Of a DNA stretch of 64,000 nucleotides, positions 33,643-44,777 are shown in pieces; positions within the stretch are counted from its first letter, which is position 1; each line of letters begins with the position of its first letter. The position numbers and the translations under genes are program-made. The notes under the pieces are model-generated. The model made no database searches, had not been told where the DNA came from, and worked only from the letters and a program-made list of their open reading frames with translations. The DNA lies in contig OX352774.1 in assembly GCA_947095535.1 (NCBI GenBank), forward strand, positions 209,052,965-209,116,964. Direction: 5' to 3'. This stretch comes from Poecilobothrus nobilitatus. Its lineage: Eukaryota; Arthropoda; Insecta; Diptera; Dolichopodidae.

Positions 33643-36600
33643 CTAGAAAAAAAAAAAAAAACAATATAATATTACTTTTTTTTAATTCAGTAGGTAATTT
33701 AATTAAAATTTGTAAATATATTTAACAAAAAAAAAAAAAAATTGAAAAAGAAAAATTAAAATATAATTTAAATGTAAATATTATAAACAATAAAACTATA
33801 ATAGAAAAATTAGGGTACGTTCACATGGAATATATGCATGCATTCGGATGCAAAATATAATTTCGGAAATATTAACGTATATTTTGCATCCAACATTGCA
33901 TTCTTTGATGGATTACTTGGTCATCCTGCACGTAACCGACAAAGTTTTATTTTAACATATTGAACATACACGGGTGAATTTAAAAAAAAAAAAATATTCG
34001 ATGTTGTTAAAAAAGGGCATTAGTGTATGTGAAAAGGATTATTTTGAATTTGAAATTTATAAAAAAATGTACGACTATATTATTGTGTTTTGTTCAAATT
34101 TAAATAAGTGTTATTTTAAGAATTTTAAAATGAATTATCTTTCTCAAACATATTTAACAGTATTATTTAAGCATTAATACACATTTTATTTCGTTTGCTT
34201 TTATCCATATCTTTTCAATAATATTCTGCTCTTTTTGTGAAGTTTAATATAAATTTGCGTCTTATATGCAGAGGATATGCAGACGAAAAAATTTTCTTCT
34301 TGAATGAGCGAAAGGAATGAGCACATCATGGATAAGATATATATATTTTCAACTAATCAAAATTTTGCATTCGGATGCATATATCTCATGTAAATATACC
34401 CTTATTCGGGAAGTTGTCAATTTACCGTTTTGATATATTTTTGTAAGTGAATTTGTTGATTTTATTTTTTTTAGAGAAGGTAACATCTCTGTTTCAAACC
34501 CGATATCTTTTTTTTTATGAATGATAATGACAGACAGATACTATTTCTATTTCTCTTTCCAAGACAGATACTATTTCAGTTTCATTTCATTTGTGCAAAA
34601 AAAAAACAAAATTGGAAAATTTTCAAAGACTTACTACGAGTTATCAGATTATCGGAACGTAATAAAAATGTTCTTTAAAGATAATTTCGATATTAAAATC
34701 TATTATCGGTCATCATCTCTATAATACAAATCTTTTCGTTGTATATTAAAATTAAATCTCACAATGTATAGAAAGAAAATTTGAACATTATCTTTTGGAT
34801 TGGGATCTATAGATTGAATAAAAGTTATTGAATACCACAACAAACACCGAAAAAACAATAAAAATGTTTGACAAGGAAAATAAAACCTACAAAGGCAAAT
34901 ACCAAAAATATGATTAAATTTTTAAAAATTTGACTTATTAGAACAGCATATTAAAACTCGAAAATACATTTTCATAGTAAAACATTACGTCGACTTGGCA
35001 GAATTTATTTAATAAATTTCTCTTACATATCAAAATTATGTCTGCAAAATTCAATCGATTTAATCGCAAAAAAAAATTTTAAGGTTTAAAGTAGATATTA
35101 ACTATAAAAAGGTAAAAACATCCGCTCATAATAATAATTAATTAAAAATGTCGAAATTTTTTTTCATTTGTTTTCTGTTTAAACTGTTTTGCATCAGGTT
35201 AAGGGTTTTTGTAATACTTACTAATAATTTTACGAAATTTAAATAGAATATCAAATTGAACGAAGTAGATTAAAAATTGTTTAGATAATTAAAAAAAATT
35301 CTCAGTATTAAATAATAATATAATCTCCTCCAAAGACAAATGTAAAACAAAAAAAAACAAGGTAGAATGTAAACCAACGGTTTTTAAAAGCGCACATTTC
35401 CAAAACTCAATACAAACTGTTTAGAATTGTGACTTACACAAAAATTTGAAAATTTCATGTAATAAGAAAAAATGTGAAATAGGACATTTTTGAAATTTTG
35501 AGGGCCGTAAGTCCGGAATCCTATATAACTAAGAAAAGCCGTTAACACACGTAAAAATATATTATTGAACCTTTAATTTTCATGTCTTGCCGAAGAAAAA
35601 TTTGTACAGGTGCCTAAGTTACAGGTGTCTACAAATAGCAAATTTTCAATTTTTGAGGCGTAATAACTCTTAAAGAGGGGGTGTTACCAAAAAATTTACC
35701 AAAAGTTCTTTCTTGTCTCAAAATTTCAGGTTCCTATCTAAAGGGCTGCCGGAGTTATGAAAAAAGAAATTTCATGCAAAATGTGGTTTTCACATAATGG
35801 TAAATTTAAATAGTAAATTACAAAATATTGCATAATTTTGATATTGTTTTATATAGATAATAAAATTTTCGATCTTCTGGCAGTTTTAGATTGCAAAATT
35901 ATTACGCAGAGCCCGAGATATATACATCTGAAAATGGGGCTTTTTCGCAATTTTGAAGAGCTGCAACTTTGGAAGCTTTTGCAACTAAAATAAACCTTTA
36001 AAACACGTAAAAATATATTATTGTAGCTTTAATTTTTATATCTTGCAGAAGTAAAATGTGTACAGGTTCCTAAGTTACAGGTGTTTAAAAATAGCAAATT
36101 TTCAATTTTTAATCCCTAATAGCTCATAAATAGGGGGTGGTCCAAAAACAATTTCTGAGCAAACTTATATTAATTCTAAAAGTTCTTTCTTGCCTCAAAA
36201 TTTCAAGCCTTTATCTAGAAGCGTGCCGGAGTTATGAAAGTAGAAAAATCATGCAAAATTTGGTTTTCACATAACGGTAAATTTAAATACTAAATTTAAA
36301 AAAATTGTATAATTTTGATATTAATTTACAAAGATAAAAGAAATACCTGTCGAATGACGTTTTCAGATTGAAAAAATCTTAAGCAGAACATAAGATATAT
36401 GCATTTAAAAATAGGGCTTTTTCAAAGTTTGAGGGGCTGTAGCTCCGTAATGGGGGGCTACATCAAAAAGTTGTTCCACAAAATTATTTTTTTTATGAGA
36501 CCTACCTATGGTTAAAATTTTTTTTCTCCATCTTTAACGGTGTAGAAGTTTTGTAAACAGACGGACGGACGGACAGAGTGAAACTAATAAGCACATTTTT

Positions 36601-37756
36601 TCAAAAATTTTTTGGAAATGTGCTAAAAACTATTGTTTTCTTTTTAAAAAATACAAGTAATAATGAAAAATCTTTTAAAAATGAATGAAATTAAAATTTT
36701 ACCTGAATTAATACAATTATTAATACAGCAGCACCAAATGCCAATGTTTTTGAATCCAATAATAACCATAATTTATTTAAACATCCTTGTTTATGGGCAT
36801 GTTCAGTATCACATACTGATGATTTTTCCAAATTAATCATTGTACAACAAGATGCTGGTAATTCGTTACGTCTTGGATATATATTTTCCCAATCTTCTGG
36901 TCCATTTATACCACAGCATGAAAGCTATAAAAAATTAAAAAAAAAATAAATAAAAATTAAATAAATTAAATAAAAATTTTCAGAATTATATATTTATGTA
37001 TTTTATATATATATATATTTACTTCACTTTGTGCCACTTTCCATGTATCTTGATAATCTTTACGTTCATTATAATGTACCAATGTATAATTAAATTGATT
37101 TTCTAATATGCCACGTAATTCATCATGTTTTATATAACCGGCAATAGATATACCAATTTCAGCCAAAAATATAACAATTATTAAGAATGCAAATGTTAAT
37201 ATCATACATGAATTTTCTTTACATGCACCACAACAACCCAAGAAACCAATTATAAATACAACAATACCAACAATAATTAATACAATTGGTGCTGTCCATA
37301 TTGAATCACCAATTAAATTTGAATAATGTATATAATTTATTTGTACAATAGCTCCAATTGCTAGCATTAATAATCCAGTTAGCTAAAAAAATAAAAAAAT
37401 TAATAAAAGAAAATAAAAAAAATAAAAGTTAAGAATAAAAAAAAAAAATTGTTAAATGAAGGCTTTTATTTTTTTTTTTTTATAAAAATCCTTTAAAAGT
37501 AGGTCGGTCTCGAATGATTTTTTTACTACTATAACTAATACTTTTTTTTTTTTTTTTTTACTATTTTTCTTTGGTCATTTTTTATATTGGTCACTCATAG
37601 TTCAATTACCAATATTAATATTATATGTATATATATATTCTATATAGAATAAATAAAAATAAAATCTTTACTTATACTTTAAATAATACTTACAGCAAAT
37701 AACAAATTACAAAAGAACATGATGTACTTCACACAAGTTACACCGCCTTCACCCAT
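33577..37756 (-). CDS. Tetraspanin, CD63-like, four coding exons
   Basis: The spliced frame joins 37694-37756, 37023-37382, 36703-36924 and 33577-33642 and encodes 236 residues, a normal tetraspanin length. Introns are 311, 98 and 3060 bp, all GT-AG and phase 0. The N-terminus MGEGGVTCVKYIMFF leads into TM1 (about 12-34). TM2 (about 52-70) is followed by the CCGACKEN loop and TM3 (about 81-104). The large extracellular loop (about 105-195) has an N-glycosylation sequon NYT at 119, the hallmark CCG at 144-146, a second Cys pair at 167-168, and Cys 179 and 189, so six loop cysteines. TM4 (about 201-224) is split by intron 3, and the tail ends in YETV, a Yxx-hydrophobic sorting motif as in CD63. 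Tetraspanins organise membrane microdomains with integrins and other partners; CD63 relatives cycle to late endosomes. Subfamily is an inference. The start is the ATG giving the canonical short cytoplasmic N-terminus. Confidence 0.95.
33813..34401. mobile_element. Harbinger-type MITE in the tetraspanin intron
   Basis: TTA flanks both ends (33810-33812 and 34402-34404). The left end GGGTACGTTCACATGGAATA and right end (on the other strand) GGGTATATTTACATGAGATA are inverted repeats that extend to ATGCAT and AATGCAAAAT, about 42 bp. A TTA duplication with ends starting GG(G) is the PIF/Harbinger pattern. The ORF 33974-34177 inside has no recognisable domain. Confidence 0.8.
34534..34590 (+). repeat. 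Short tandem duplication GACAGATACTATTTC
   Basis: Two units 29 bp apart. They create the repeated DRYYF in the plus ORF 34521-34724, which is therefore not a gene. Confidence 0.6.
35357..36623 (+). repeat. Dispersed repeat family R, longest copy, with internal tandem duplication
   Basis: Starts CAAGGTAGAATGTAAACC and ends with ACGGACGGACGGACAGAGTG and GGAAATGTGC. Two units of about 455 bp (about 35545-36000 and 36001-36455) share CACGTAAAAATATATTATTG, CTAAGTTACAGGTGT, AAAGTTCTTTCTTG, TGCCGGAGTTATGAAA and GGTTTTCACATAA. Near the ends GCGCACATTTCCAAAA and its inverse TTTTTTGGAAATGTGC suggest terminal inverted repeats. Shorter copies are at 43813-44260 and 4595-4797. No coding capacity. Lies in tetraspanin intron 3. 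Confidence 0.75.
36703..36924 (-). CDS. Tetraspanin coding exon 3
   Basis: It is 222 nt, 74 codons (residues 142-215), entered from TTTTTTATAG and left at CAG followed by GTAAAATT. It begins LSCCGINGPEDW, the tetraspanin CCG signature placed right after the splice junction. It holds all six cysteines of the large loop and most of TM4. Confidence 0.93.
37023..37382 (-). CDS. Tetraspanin coding exon 2
   Basis: It is 360 nt, 120 codons (residues 22-141), entered from TTTTTTAG and left at GAA followed by GTAAATAT. It carries the rest of TM1, the small loop, TM2, the CCGACKEN inner loop, TM3 and the first half of the large loop including the NYT sequon. If read through into the intron the frame continues as low-complexity Ile/Tyr residues, which supports the donor placed here. 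Confidence 0.93.
37694..37756 (-). CDS. Tetraspanin coding exon 1
   Basis: It encodes 21 residues from the start Met to the Ala inside TM1. The exon ends GCT and is followed directly by the consensus donor GTAAGTATT. It includes the membrane-proximal Cys at residue 8, a usual palmitoylation position in the family. The purine-rich leader upstream gives AAAAAATGG around the start. Confidence 0.92.
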
Positions 37757-38460
37757 TTTTTATAAATTTTTGTTTTTTCTTTTTCACTGTTTTTTTTTTT
37801 TACTTCTATTGTTGTTTTATATCTTTCTTTTTTTTTTTGTTAGTTGCAAACCTTTTAACCTTTTATTTTAAAACTATTTTAGTAATCAACTTCTTCGGTC
37901 TTCTTCTTTTGTTTGCTTCTTTTTTTTAGAAATCTGCAATTTAAAAAATGGAGAAAATGAATAATTAATCATGAGAATTTATGCAAATTTTTCTTTCTTT
38001 CGAAAAAAAAACGAAAAATTCTTTGGTGTAAGAAAAAGTTTTTCTTTTAAAAGAACGTACACAGACTGGTTTAGAATAGCAATAGTAAAAATTCAAATTT
38101 GGGGTTTTATTTCATTTAAATTTTTATTTTTTGTTTGCCTTTGCTTGACATGATATTTATTCTACCTTGGATTGTAATCATACCTATAAACTTAAGAGTA
38201 CAAAAAAAAAAAAAATTTTCTTGATTGTAAAAAATCGTTTCCTAAAAAAAAACAGAAAAAAAACTTTAATAAATGTATTCTTGTAACAAGCGAAATTTGA
38301 GAATTGAAATCTTAAATCAAACAGAACACGAAAAAATATTCTGGAATTTTAAATCGTAAAATCAAATAAAATGAATGGTTTCTGCTGCTGCTGCTACTGC
38401 TGTTGCCTTTCAAATCAATGAAAGTAAATAAATGAATGAATGGAAATATATATATATGTG
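37757..38460 (-). promoter_or_regulatory. Probable tetraspanin 5' leader and upstream region
   Basis: Upstream of the start codon the minus strand is purine-rich (GAAGAAG, AAAAGAAGC), typical of an untranslated leader. A TTGCAG at about 37936 could be the acceptor of an upstream non-coding exon. A short (CAG)n run on the minus strand lies at about 38373-38392. No TATA box or initiator can be assigned with confidence; the extent is a guess. Confidence 0.25.
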
Positions 38461-39159
38461 TATATAAAAAAAGAAAAAAATTTCGTTTCACGAGTCAACT
38501 CAAAATTTAATTTTAATTTTTGTTTCTTTTTTTTTTACTTGTTTATATTCTTGAAAAAAAAAAAATATCTTAGAAATAAAAATCTCTTCTGATGGTACTT
38601 CAACCAACACAATGCTAACTAAACTATTTTAAGTAATTTATGTAAAAGATTTAAAATATTTATGTTAAGAATTTATTAAAAAAAATTTTCTCTTCACTAT
38701 AAGAAACTTGAATGTAACATTACAAAAAAAAAAAGAAATAAAGTAGGTAGTATTCAAATAAAGGGCTTATAAATAAAATGCCACCTACCAACAATTCTTT
38801 AATAAAACTGCGGGATAAGGAAAGGAAAACATTATCCTATTAAACTTTATTGTATATAATTTTATTAAAAACAAATTATATCAAGAATTCGAATTAAAAA
38901 AAAAACATTTGCAACAAGTATTCTAAGAAAAATTATTGTTTTTTAATTAGTGTAGCTAGTACAGATGAAAATATAATTAGCATAATTTTAGGCAAATTTT
39001 TTTTGTTTTTTTTAATATACTCGTAATAGTTTTACTATTTAAAAGCTTCTTTGCTAATGTTTTAAAGGATAAAAAAAAAATATTAAATTAACTATTAAAA
39101 AAAATGTATATAAAATATCTTCAACTTTAAAGTAAAAAGGTTTTCAACTAATTCTGTAC
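38461..39159. other. AT-rich non-coding stretch
   Basis: Poly-A/T tracts; nothing supported. Confidence 0.4.
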
Positions 39160-39490
39160 GAAATATTAGACTATGGAAACAACAGAAAATAAATGTCCCA
39201 ATTACCTTACATTTTTTTTTTTTTCATTATCAGCAGAGTAAAACGATTTGTTTAGTGCGACAGAAAATTTCAAAATCCGCCAAAAAGGATTTAAAATGAC
39301 AGCTAGAACTATACAAATTCATACATATAATCATAGTATAGTTCTACCTGACATTTTAAATTCTTTTTGGCGGATATTGAAATTTTCTGTCACACTAAAC
39401 AAATCGTTTTACTCTGCTGACAATGTAAAAGAAAAAAATGTAAGGTAATCGGGACATTTATTTTCTGTTGTTTCCACAGTCTAATATTTC
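39160..39490. mobile_element. Foldback (palindromic) MITE, 331 bp
   Basis: The two halves are near-perfect inverse copies over about 150 bp each. Outer ends: GAAATATTAGACTATGGAAA and its inverse TTTCCACAGTCTAATATTTC. Further in: CAGCAGAGTAAAACGATTTG on both arms and CCGCCAAAAAG on both arms. The centre is near 39325 (ATACATATAATCAT). TACGAAATATT occurs just at the left edge (39157) and again at about 39503, a possible flank duplication. The plus ORF 39248-39448 is an artefact of the hairpin. Confidence 0.85.
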
Positions 39491-39790
39491 TTTAGAATAG
39501 TTACGAAATATTTTTCTTTATTGTAACTTAAAGTGGCAACACTCATTATTTTTCAAATTATATTTGATATTTTTTTTTATATATTTTCTATTATTATATT
39601 GTCAATTTTAATAATAGAAAAATTACATGCTCTCATTGTAAGATTATATTCTTGCCAAGAAGACAATTATTGTAAGAAGAACAAAAATAACAGACATCAT
39701 TGAATTTCTTAAAAACAAAAATAATTTTGAAAATATTGCATATTTGTAGGATATAGAAATTAATGTTGAAATCTAATTGAATTAAATTTG

Positions 39791-39896
39791 CAGGAACACA
39801 ACGTATTAAAAAGAATATGAAAAAAAAAAAAAAAATTTTATAACAGGAACACAACGTATTTAGATTATGAAAAAAAAAAAAAATGTTTTATAAAAT
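39791..39896 (+). repeat. 53-bp tandem duplication
   Basis: CAGGAACACAACGTATT begins at 39791 and 39844; both units continue to ATGAAAAAAAAAAAA and TTTTATAA. Confidence 0.7.
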
Positions 39897-42357
39897 CTTT
39901 TTTTTGTGAAAGAAAACAGTATTTGTTTTGTCCCAAAATGGGATTATTATTTTAATACTACATTCTTTAAGTTCTTCTGCTATCCTTTAAAAATCAAAAA
40001 AAAAAATCTATATCTATAAAAAAAACTTTTAAAAACTTAAATCAAAGTTACTTCTAAGAATTTGATAGTAAAATTTTATAATATATTTAAAACTTTTAAT
40101 AAACTTGATTTAATCCTTTTTATACTTTAAAATATATGTTTGAAAATAAAACCAGGCATACAAAGTTGTTATTGAAATTCATTTTCTAATAGTTTTATTT
40201 AAAAAACTTTTAAAATTTACTAAAAAGAATTTCAGTTATTTAAACAAATAAATAAATAAAAAGAACCAAAAATAAATATATATATTTGAATATACGTATT
40301 TATACATATGTGTGTAATTTTACTAAACCAAAATCCTTGTCACTGAGAATTTTATTATCCCTAGATAATCCTTAAAAATCCTATCAACATTTACTGCAAA
40401 ATAAAAAAAAAAACAGTTTTTGTTTAATTCCCATATTAAATATCGATTTTAGAAAAAAAAAATTTTTTATTTAAATAAATTCAAAATTTATTCAATTTTT
40501 CCAACTTTGTTTTTTTTTTTGTTTTTATAAAACTCCCAACTTCCTTTTTTTCTTCTTGTTATAAATCAACATCGATAATTCATTAAAAAAAAAAATAAGT
40601 ATATATATAAATATAATATACATGATATATGTATGTACGGATATAAATGATAATAGAATAAATAGGATATCACAACATCCAACCCAATATACATTCGATA
40701 ACTTTTTAAATTATTCGCAACTAGAATTAAAATAAAAATGGTTTCTATTTTTTTTTTATTAAACAACCACCACATTGGTGGTTTAATTACCCCATCCTCT
40801 TGTCTTTACATATCCTTGAAGAATGGTGTAATATTACAAAAAAAAAAAAAATACATTACAAACATCCTTAGCTTATTTAAAATTAAATAAAAAATAACAT
40901 TAAAAAAAAATAACTGTAAAATAACATTAAAGTAAAAAAAAAATCTTCAAATCTAGGGCATATGCTTATGCACTGTTTTTTTTTTTTTTTTATTTATTTT
41001 TATTTGTTCACCCATTCTTTTCTTATTCACACAATAAACAGAAGCACCCACCATTATAAATAGGTGGTGATGTTGATGATGTTAACAGTGGTGGTGTTAG
41101 ACTATCGAATTCGTAACTATATATTGTTATTCACCCTCTTCACTTTCAATTATGATTTTATTTAAGGATTGTCTTATGAAATAATGCCATATGATATAAG
41201 TGATAAATTGTTATAATTCGTAAGAAAATGAAAAGAAAAAGTCAAATTCAAAATAAAAACAAAAATAGTTACTGAGACGTTGCGACATTAAAATTTAAGC
41301 ACTAATATGAGATTGCAAATGAACCAATGAAATATTTTTTATCAATACTGTAAAGTTTTTCTGTGGATTTTTCTTGGGTTATGGTAATCAAATACCTTAA
41401 ATCATAGACATACTATACCTTGGACATAGTTTTCAGAAATATTTCTACTTGCATTTAAGACACGTCTACTAGTTCAACTGTGTAGCAATTTAAACACTGG
41501 TTAGCAACTAGAAGAGCTTGAAAAGTACTGGTATTAACTTTTTATCGACAAATTTCAACAAATTTTTTTTGTAAATAGTTTATTAATTGATCCAAATCAA
41601 AAAATAATTGGGAAGATAAATAGGAAATTAGAACATTGAAGGTATCTGCATAAGGAAAGATTTCTCGAGAAACTAAAGAAAACCTACCAAAAACTGTGTC
41701 AGAAAAGGGAAAAAGAAAATGAATAAAAATATCTTCTAAAATTTTGATTTAAAGAAGAAAATTGTTTGTTTTTAATGTACTAATTAGATCATAATTAAAA
41801 CATCACCTTTACATTATAATTAAAACATCAAACAGTTTCTAATTTACAAAAAAAATTAGTTTTTAATTATAAATAACACATTTTTTTTATCACTAAACGA
41901 TTTTATTTTTAGGTGTTTTTCCTGGTATCTTATTATTTTCTACTATATTAAAATATAACACATCCCTTTCTTATTTCGTATTAAAAAAAAAAAATCAGAT
42001 TAAAAAAAAAGAAAACTTTACACAGAATAACAAAGATATAGAGAGAAAAAAGGGTGCGATTTAATGGAGCATTGGCACTTTATATTTAGATGTTAAAAAT
42101 ATAAAGAAAATTTGAAAAAATATACATATCCTCCCTCCTATAGAAGAAAAGGGGGATAATGTTGTCATGATTACTCTATTAAGGATTTCAATTTATTTAC
42201 ATAGACATGATGTAAATAAAAAAAAAAAGAAGAAAAATGTTTATTAAAATATGTTAAATTTAATAAACCACAAAAAAAAAAAAAATAAATAAAAAAAAAA
42301 AACAACTAACAAACCACAACAGAGAACAAAAATAAAATCACAGGCAAAGATCCGACA
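39897..42357. other. AT-rich non-coding stretch
   Basis: No supported feature. GGTGGTGATGTTGATGATG near 41064-41082 is a short trinucleotide-like run. ORF 40566-40775 has no motif. Confidence 0.4.
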
Positions 42358-42454
42358 TTATACTAATAACTCGTTTTCCGGATCAGTTGTATTATAAATG
42401 CTAATTTTATTCAATTTCATTTCTTTTTTTGTCTCCAAAACTGTTGGACCTTTT
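42358..42454 (-). CDS. Candidate terminal exon of an unrecognised gene
   Basis: On the minus strand, CAAATCTCTGTTATTTGAG can serve as acceptor. After one base it opens 31 codons ending in TAA: KGPTVLETKKEMKLNKIS followed by IYNTTDPENELLV. The codons are varied (GGT, CCA, GAG, GAT, CCG) in a tract that is otherwise A/T runs. An NTT sequon-like Asn and a hydrophobic C-terminal ELLV (possible PDZ-type end) are seen. The frame stays open 3 codons further upstream, so the exact acceptor is uncertain. No family recognised and no upstream exon found. Confidence 0.35.
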
Positions 42455-42980
42455 CTCAAATAACAGAGATTTGAAAAAAAAAAAATGTTTTTTATGTTTT
42501 TTTTTTTTTTTTAATTAAAAATTTGTACAAAATTTTAAATTTTTTGTGTTGTAATATGAAATAAACATAGTTTGACATTTAATTTTCAACAAGGTCTTAT
42601 GTTAATTAGGAGAGAAACAGAAAAAAAAAAAAATTAATAAAAAAAGAAAAAGGATTTCAATAAAATTTTTAAGTAATTTTAAAATATATTTGGGAAATTA
42701 TAATATGACATTAGAAATAATCCAGAAAATTGATGTAATTTTTAAAGAATTAAAAAATTAAAATCATTAATTTAAATTAATGTCGAAGTTCATTTTAATT
42801 AAGTATGTAATTCTTATATGTATTTGAAAATATTTGAGAATTATTTAGGTTATTAGATTTTTGTTATTTAAGGCGTATAAATGATACTTCGACCTTTTGA
42901 TGTAGATTTATTCTGCTCCCTTTGTACTACGTATTGTGGATTTTGCCTCCACTTATAATACTTCTGTCAACCGTACTTTT

Positions 42981-43085
42981 TCTAAGACAGTAAAGATCTT
43001 TATAAAGATCTTTCTTTATCTTTATAATCTTTATCTTTATCTTTATCTTTATCTTTATAAAGATCTTTCTAAGACAGTAAAGATC
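42981..43085 (+). repeat. (CTTTAT)n hexamer array flanked by a direct repeat
   Basis: TCTAAGACAGTAAAGATC occurs at 42981-42998 and again at 43068-43085, enclosing CTTTAT hexamers and palindromic AAAGATCTTT pieces. Confidence 0.7.
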
Positions 43086-43194
43086 CGGAGTAAATTTCTA
43101 CAGTTTTTAAGTATATGACCTGCGAAGTCTCTTCTTCATTTTGATAGAATTTGAATGTACCGTCATATTCTGTTCGAATTTCTAAAGTATCTCT
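43069..43194 (-). pseudogene. Unrecognised coding-like relic
   Basis: 41 codons are open on the minus strand to TAG at 43069: RDTLEIRTEYDGTFKFYQNE, EETSQVIYLKTVEIYSGS. Composition looks like real protein and is unlike local chance frames. The hexamer array directly follows, and a second coding-like piece (STVDRSIISGGKIHN) lies on its far side at about 42925-42980, suggesting that a once continuous frame was interrupted by the array. No family recognised. Confidence 0.3.
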
Positions 43195-43369
43195 TTAGCC
43201 GCCAATGTCCCGAATTAATATTTAATACTTAAATAATACTTATATTCTAAAGTGTTTATCTTTTTTTTTTTACTTAAAGAATCTCCATTGCATTTCTCAA
43301 TAAAAATCTTTTCTTTGTTTTTTTCATTTTACAGTATTGCCGACTCCCAATCAATAAATAAAACCATCA

Positions 43370-43470
43370 ATTTCCGACATTCAAGTCAAGTCAAGTCGTC
43401 AAGCCGCAAAAAATGTCAAATCCGTCAAGTCAGTTGCCGAAGTACTCTCAAATAAAATCAACTCATTAAT
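43370..43470 (+). other. CAAGT-rich patch with ambiguous coding look
   Basis: Repeated CAAGTCAAGTC units make frames open on both strands (for example MSNPSSQLPKYSQIKSTH on plus from 43412). Neither strand is preferred, so no gene is called. Confidence 0.3.
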
Positions 43471-43812
43471 TTATCTTTGAACGATTTGTTAAAAATGGCA
43501 CATTCTGTATCTTCTTTTCTTATCAAATACGTAGCATTACACCAGATGACTAGAATTACATTGTATGGTGTTTAAGATGTAGTTGTTAGTTATAAAATAT
43601 GATTTTGACTCAAATTTAATTTAAAAACTACAATAAAAACGAGATTATGGAGGAAGAAACGAGCATTTATAACATTCACGTCTCATAATTTATTTTTTTA
43701 AAGATGTTAAAGTGATCTGCTTATCTTCTGATCTTTGTTAATCTTAATGTTTATTATTATTGTATATGAAAGCCTAAGAAACTACTCTTATAACAATAAA
43801 AATATTGAATAA

Positions 43813-44260
43813 ACAAGGCAGAATGCAAAAATAAAGAATTTTAAAGGCGTACATTTTTAAAACGATAATAGAAACAGTTTAGAATGTCGTTATTTTCACC
43901 ATAATTTGCAAATTTTTTGCTGAATTTAATATGTAAGAAAAAATTCTGGAAAATCAACGGACACTCTTTAATTTGAAGGAAATGCTATATATTTCGTAAA
44001 AGCCAATATTAACACATTTAAGATTATAATATTGAAGCTTTAATTTTTACGTTTTATATTATAATTTTATTTTAAACTTTTGGAGGGTATCCGTAATGAA
44101 TGGGACCATCCAAAATAGGTGTACAACATTAATTTTTTTAAGAGATCTCTTCATGGTTCAAATTTGATTGCTTCATTGTAAACGGTGTAGAAGTTGTTAA
44201 ACATATGGACGGACGGACAGAGTGAATTTTTTTTTTTTTTGAATATGCCTTAAATGGACA
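43813..44260 (+). repeat. Dispersed repeat family R, short copy
   Basis: CAAGGCAGAATGC at the left, then TTTTAAAGGCGTACATTTTT, a CAGTTTAGAATG block, and ACGGTGTAGAAGTTGT with GGACGGACGGACAGAGTGAA at the right. Same order as at 35357-36623 but without the tandem duplication. Confidence 0.7.
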
Positions 44261-44751
44261 TTAATTCAAATGGAAATATACCATATGGGAAAAATATTAT
44301 AAGTTTTATAGTTAAAAATATTATTAAAGCTCAAAAATATTAAAAATTAAAAAAAAAAAAACGGATTTTAAACAAACAAAATTAATTTTTTGTTTTTCTT
44401 TTTTAGAAAATTTGCTCTAAATCAAATTTTAAAATGTGAATACATACATAAAAATAAAACTGATAAATTAAAAGGAATAAAGTACTTAAAAAGTACGGTT
44501 GACATACTTTCTTTAATTTTTATGATTATTATTATTTGTTTTTTTTTTTGTTTTAAGGTTTTAATATATAAGGACTCATTTCATTAATTTTTGAATAAAT
44601 CTTAATTTATTTATTTATTTATTTTTCTTTTACTTTTATTTATCTTGATTTTTCTATACTAAAAATATTTAAAATATTTATAAATACTGTCCTAAAATAA
44701 ATATTTAAAAGTGATTCCTAGTTTTTCTCCTTAATCTCTTAGTCTTACATT

Positions 44752-44777
44752 AAAAAAAAAAAAAAAAAAAAAAAAAA
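44752..44777 (+). repeat. Poly(A) run of about 26
   Basis: The longest homopolymer seen in the window; could be the tail of a decayed retroposon, but no body was recognised upstream. Confidence 0.5.

Larger units (their letters stand above)
33643..36702 (-). other. Tetraspanin intron 3 carrying two mobile elements
   Basis: This 3060-bp phase-0 intron separates exon 3 from the 66-nt last exon. It contains a Harbinger-type MITE (33813-34401) and a 1.27-kb dispersed repeat with an internal tandem duplication (35357-36623). The other two introns of the gene are 98 and 311 bp, so most of the length of this one is insertion. Confidence 0.8.

Noticed and set aside
39248..39448. 66-codon ORF
   Set aside because: Lies across the foldback palindrome; its two halves are inverse copies.
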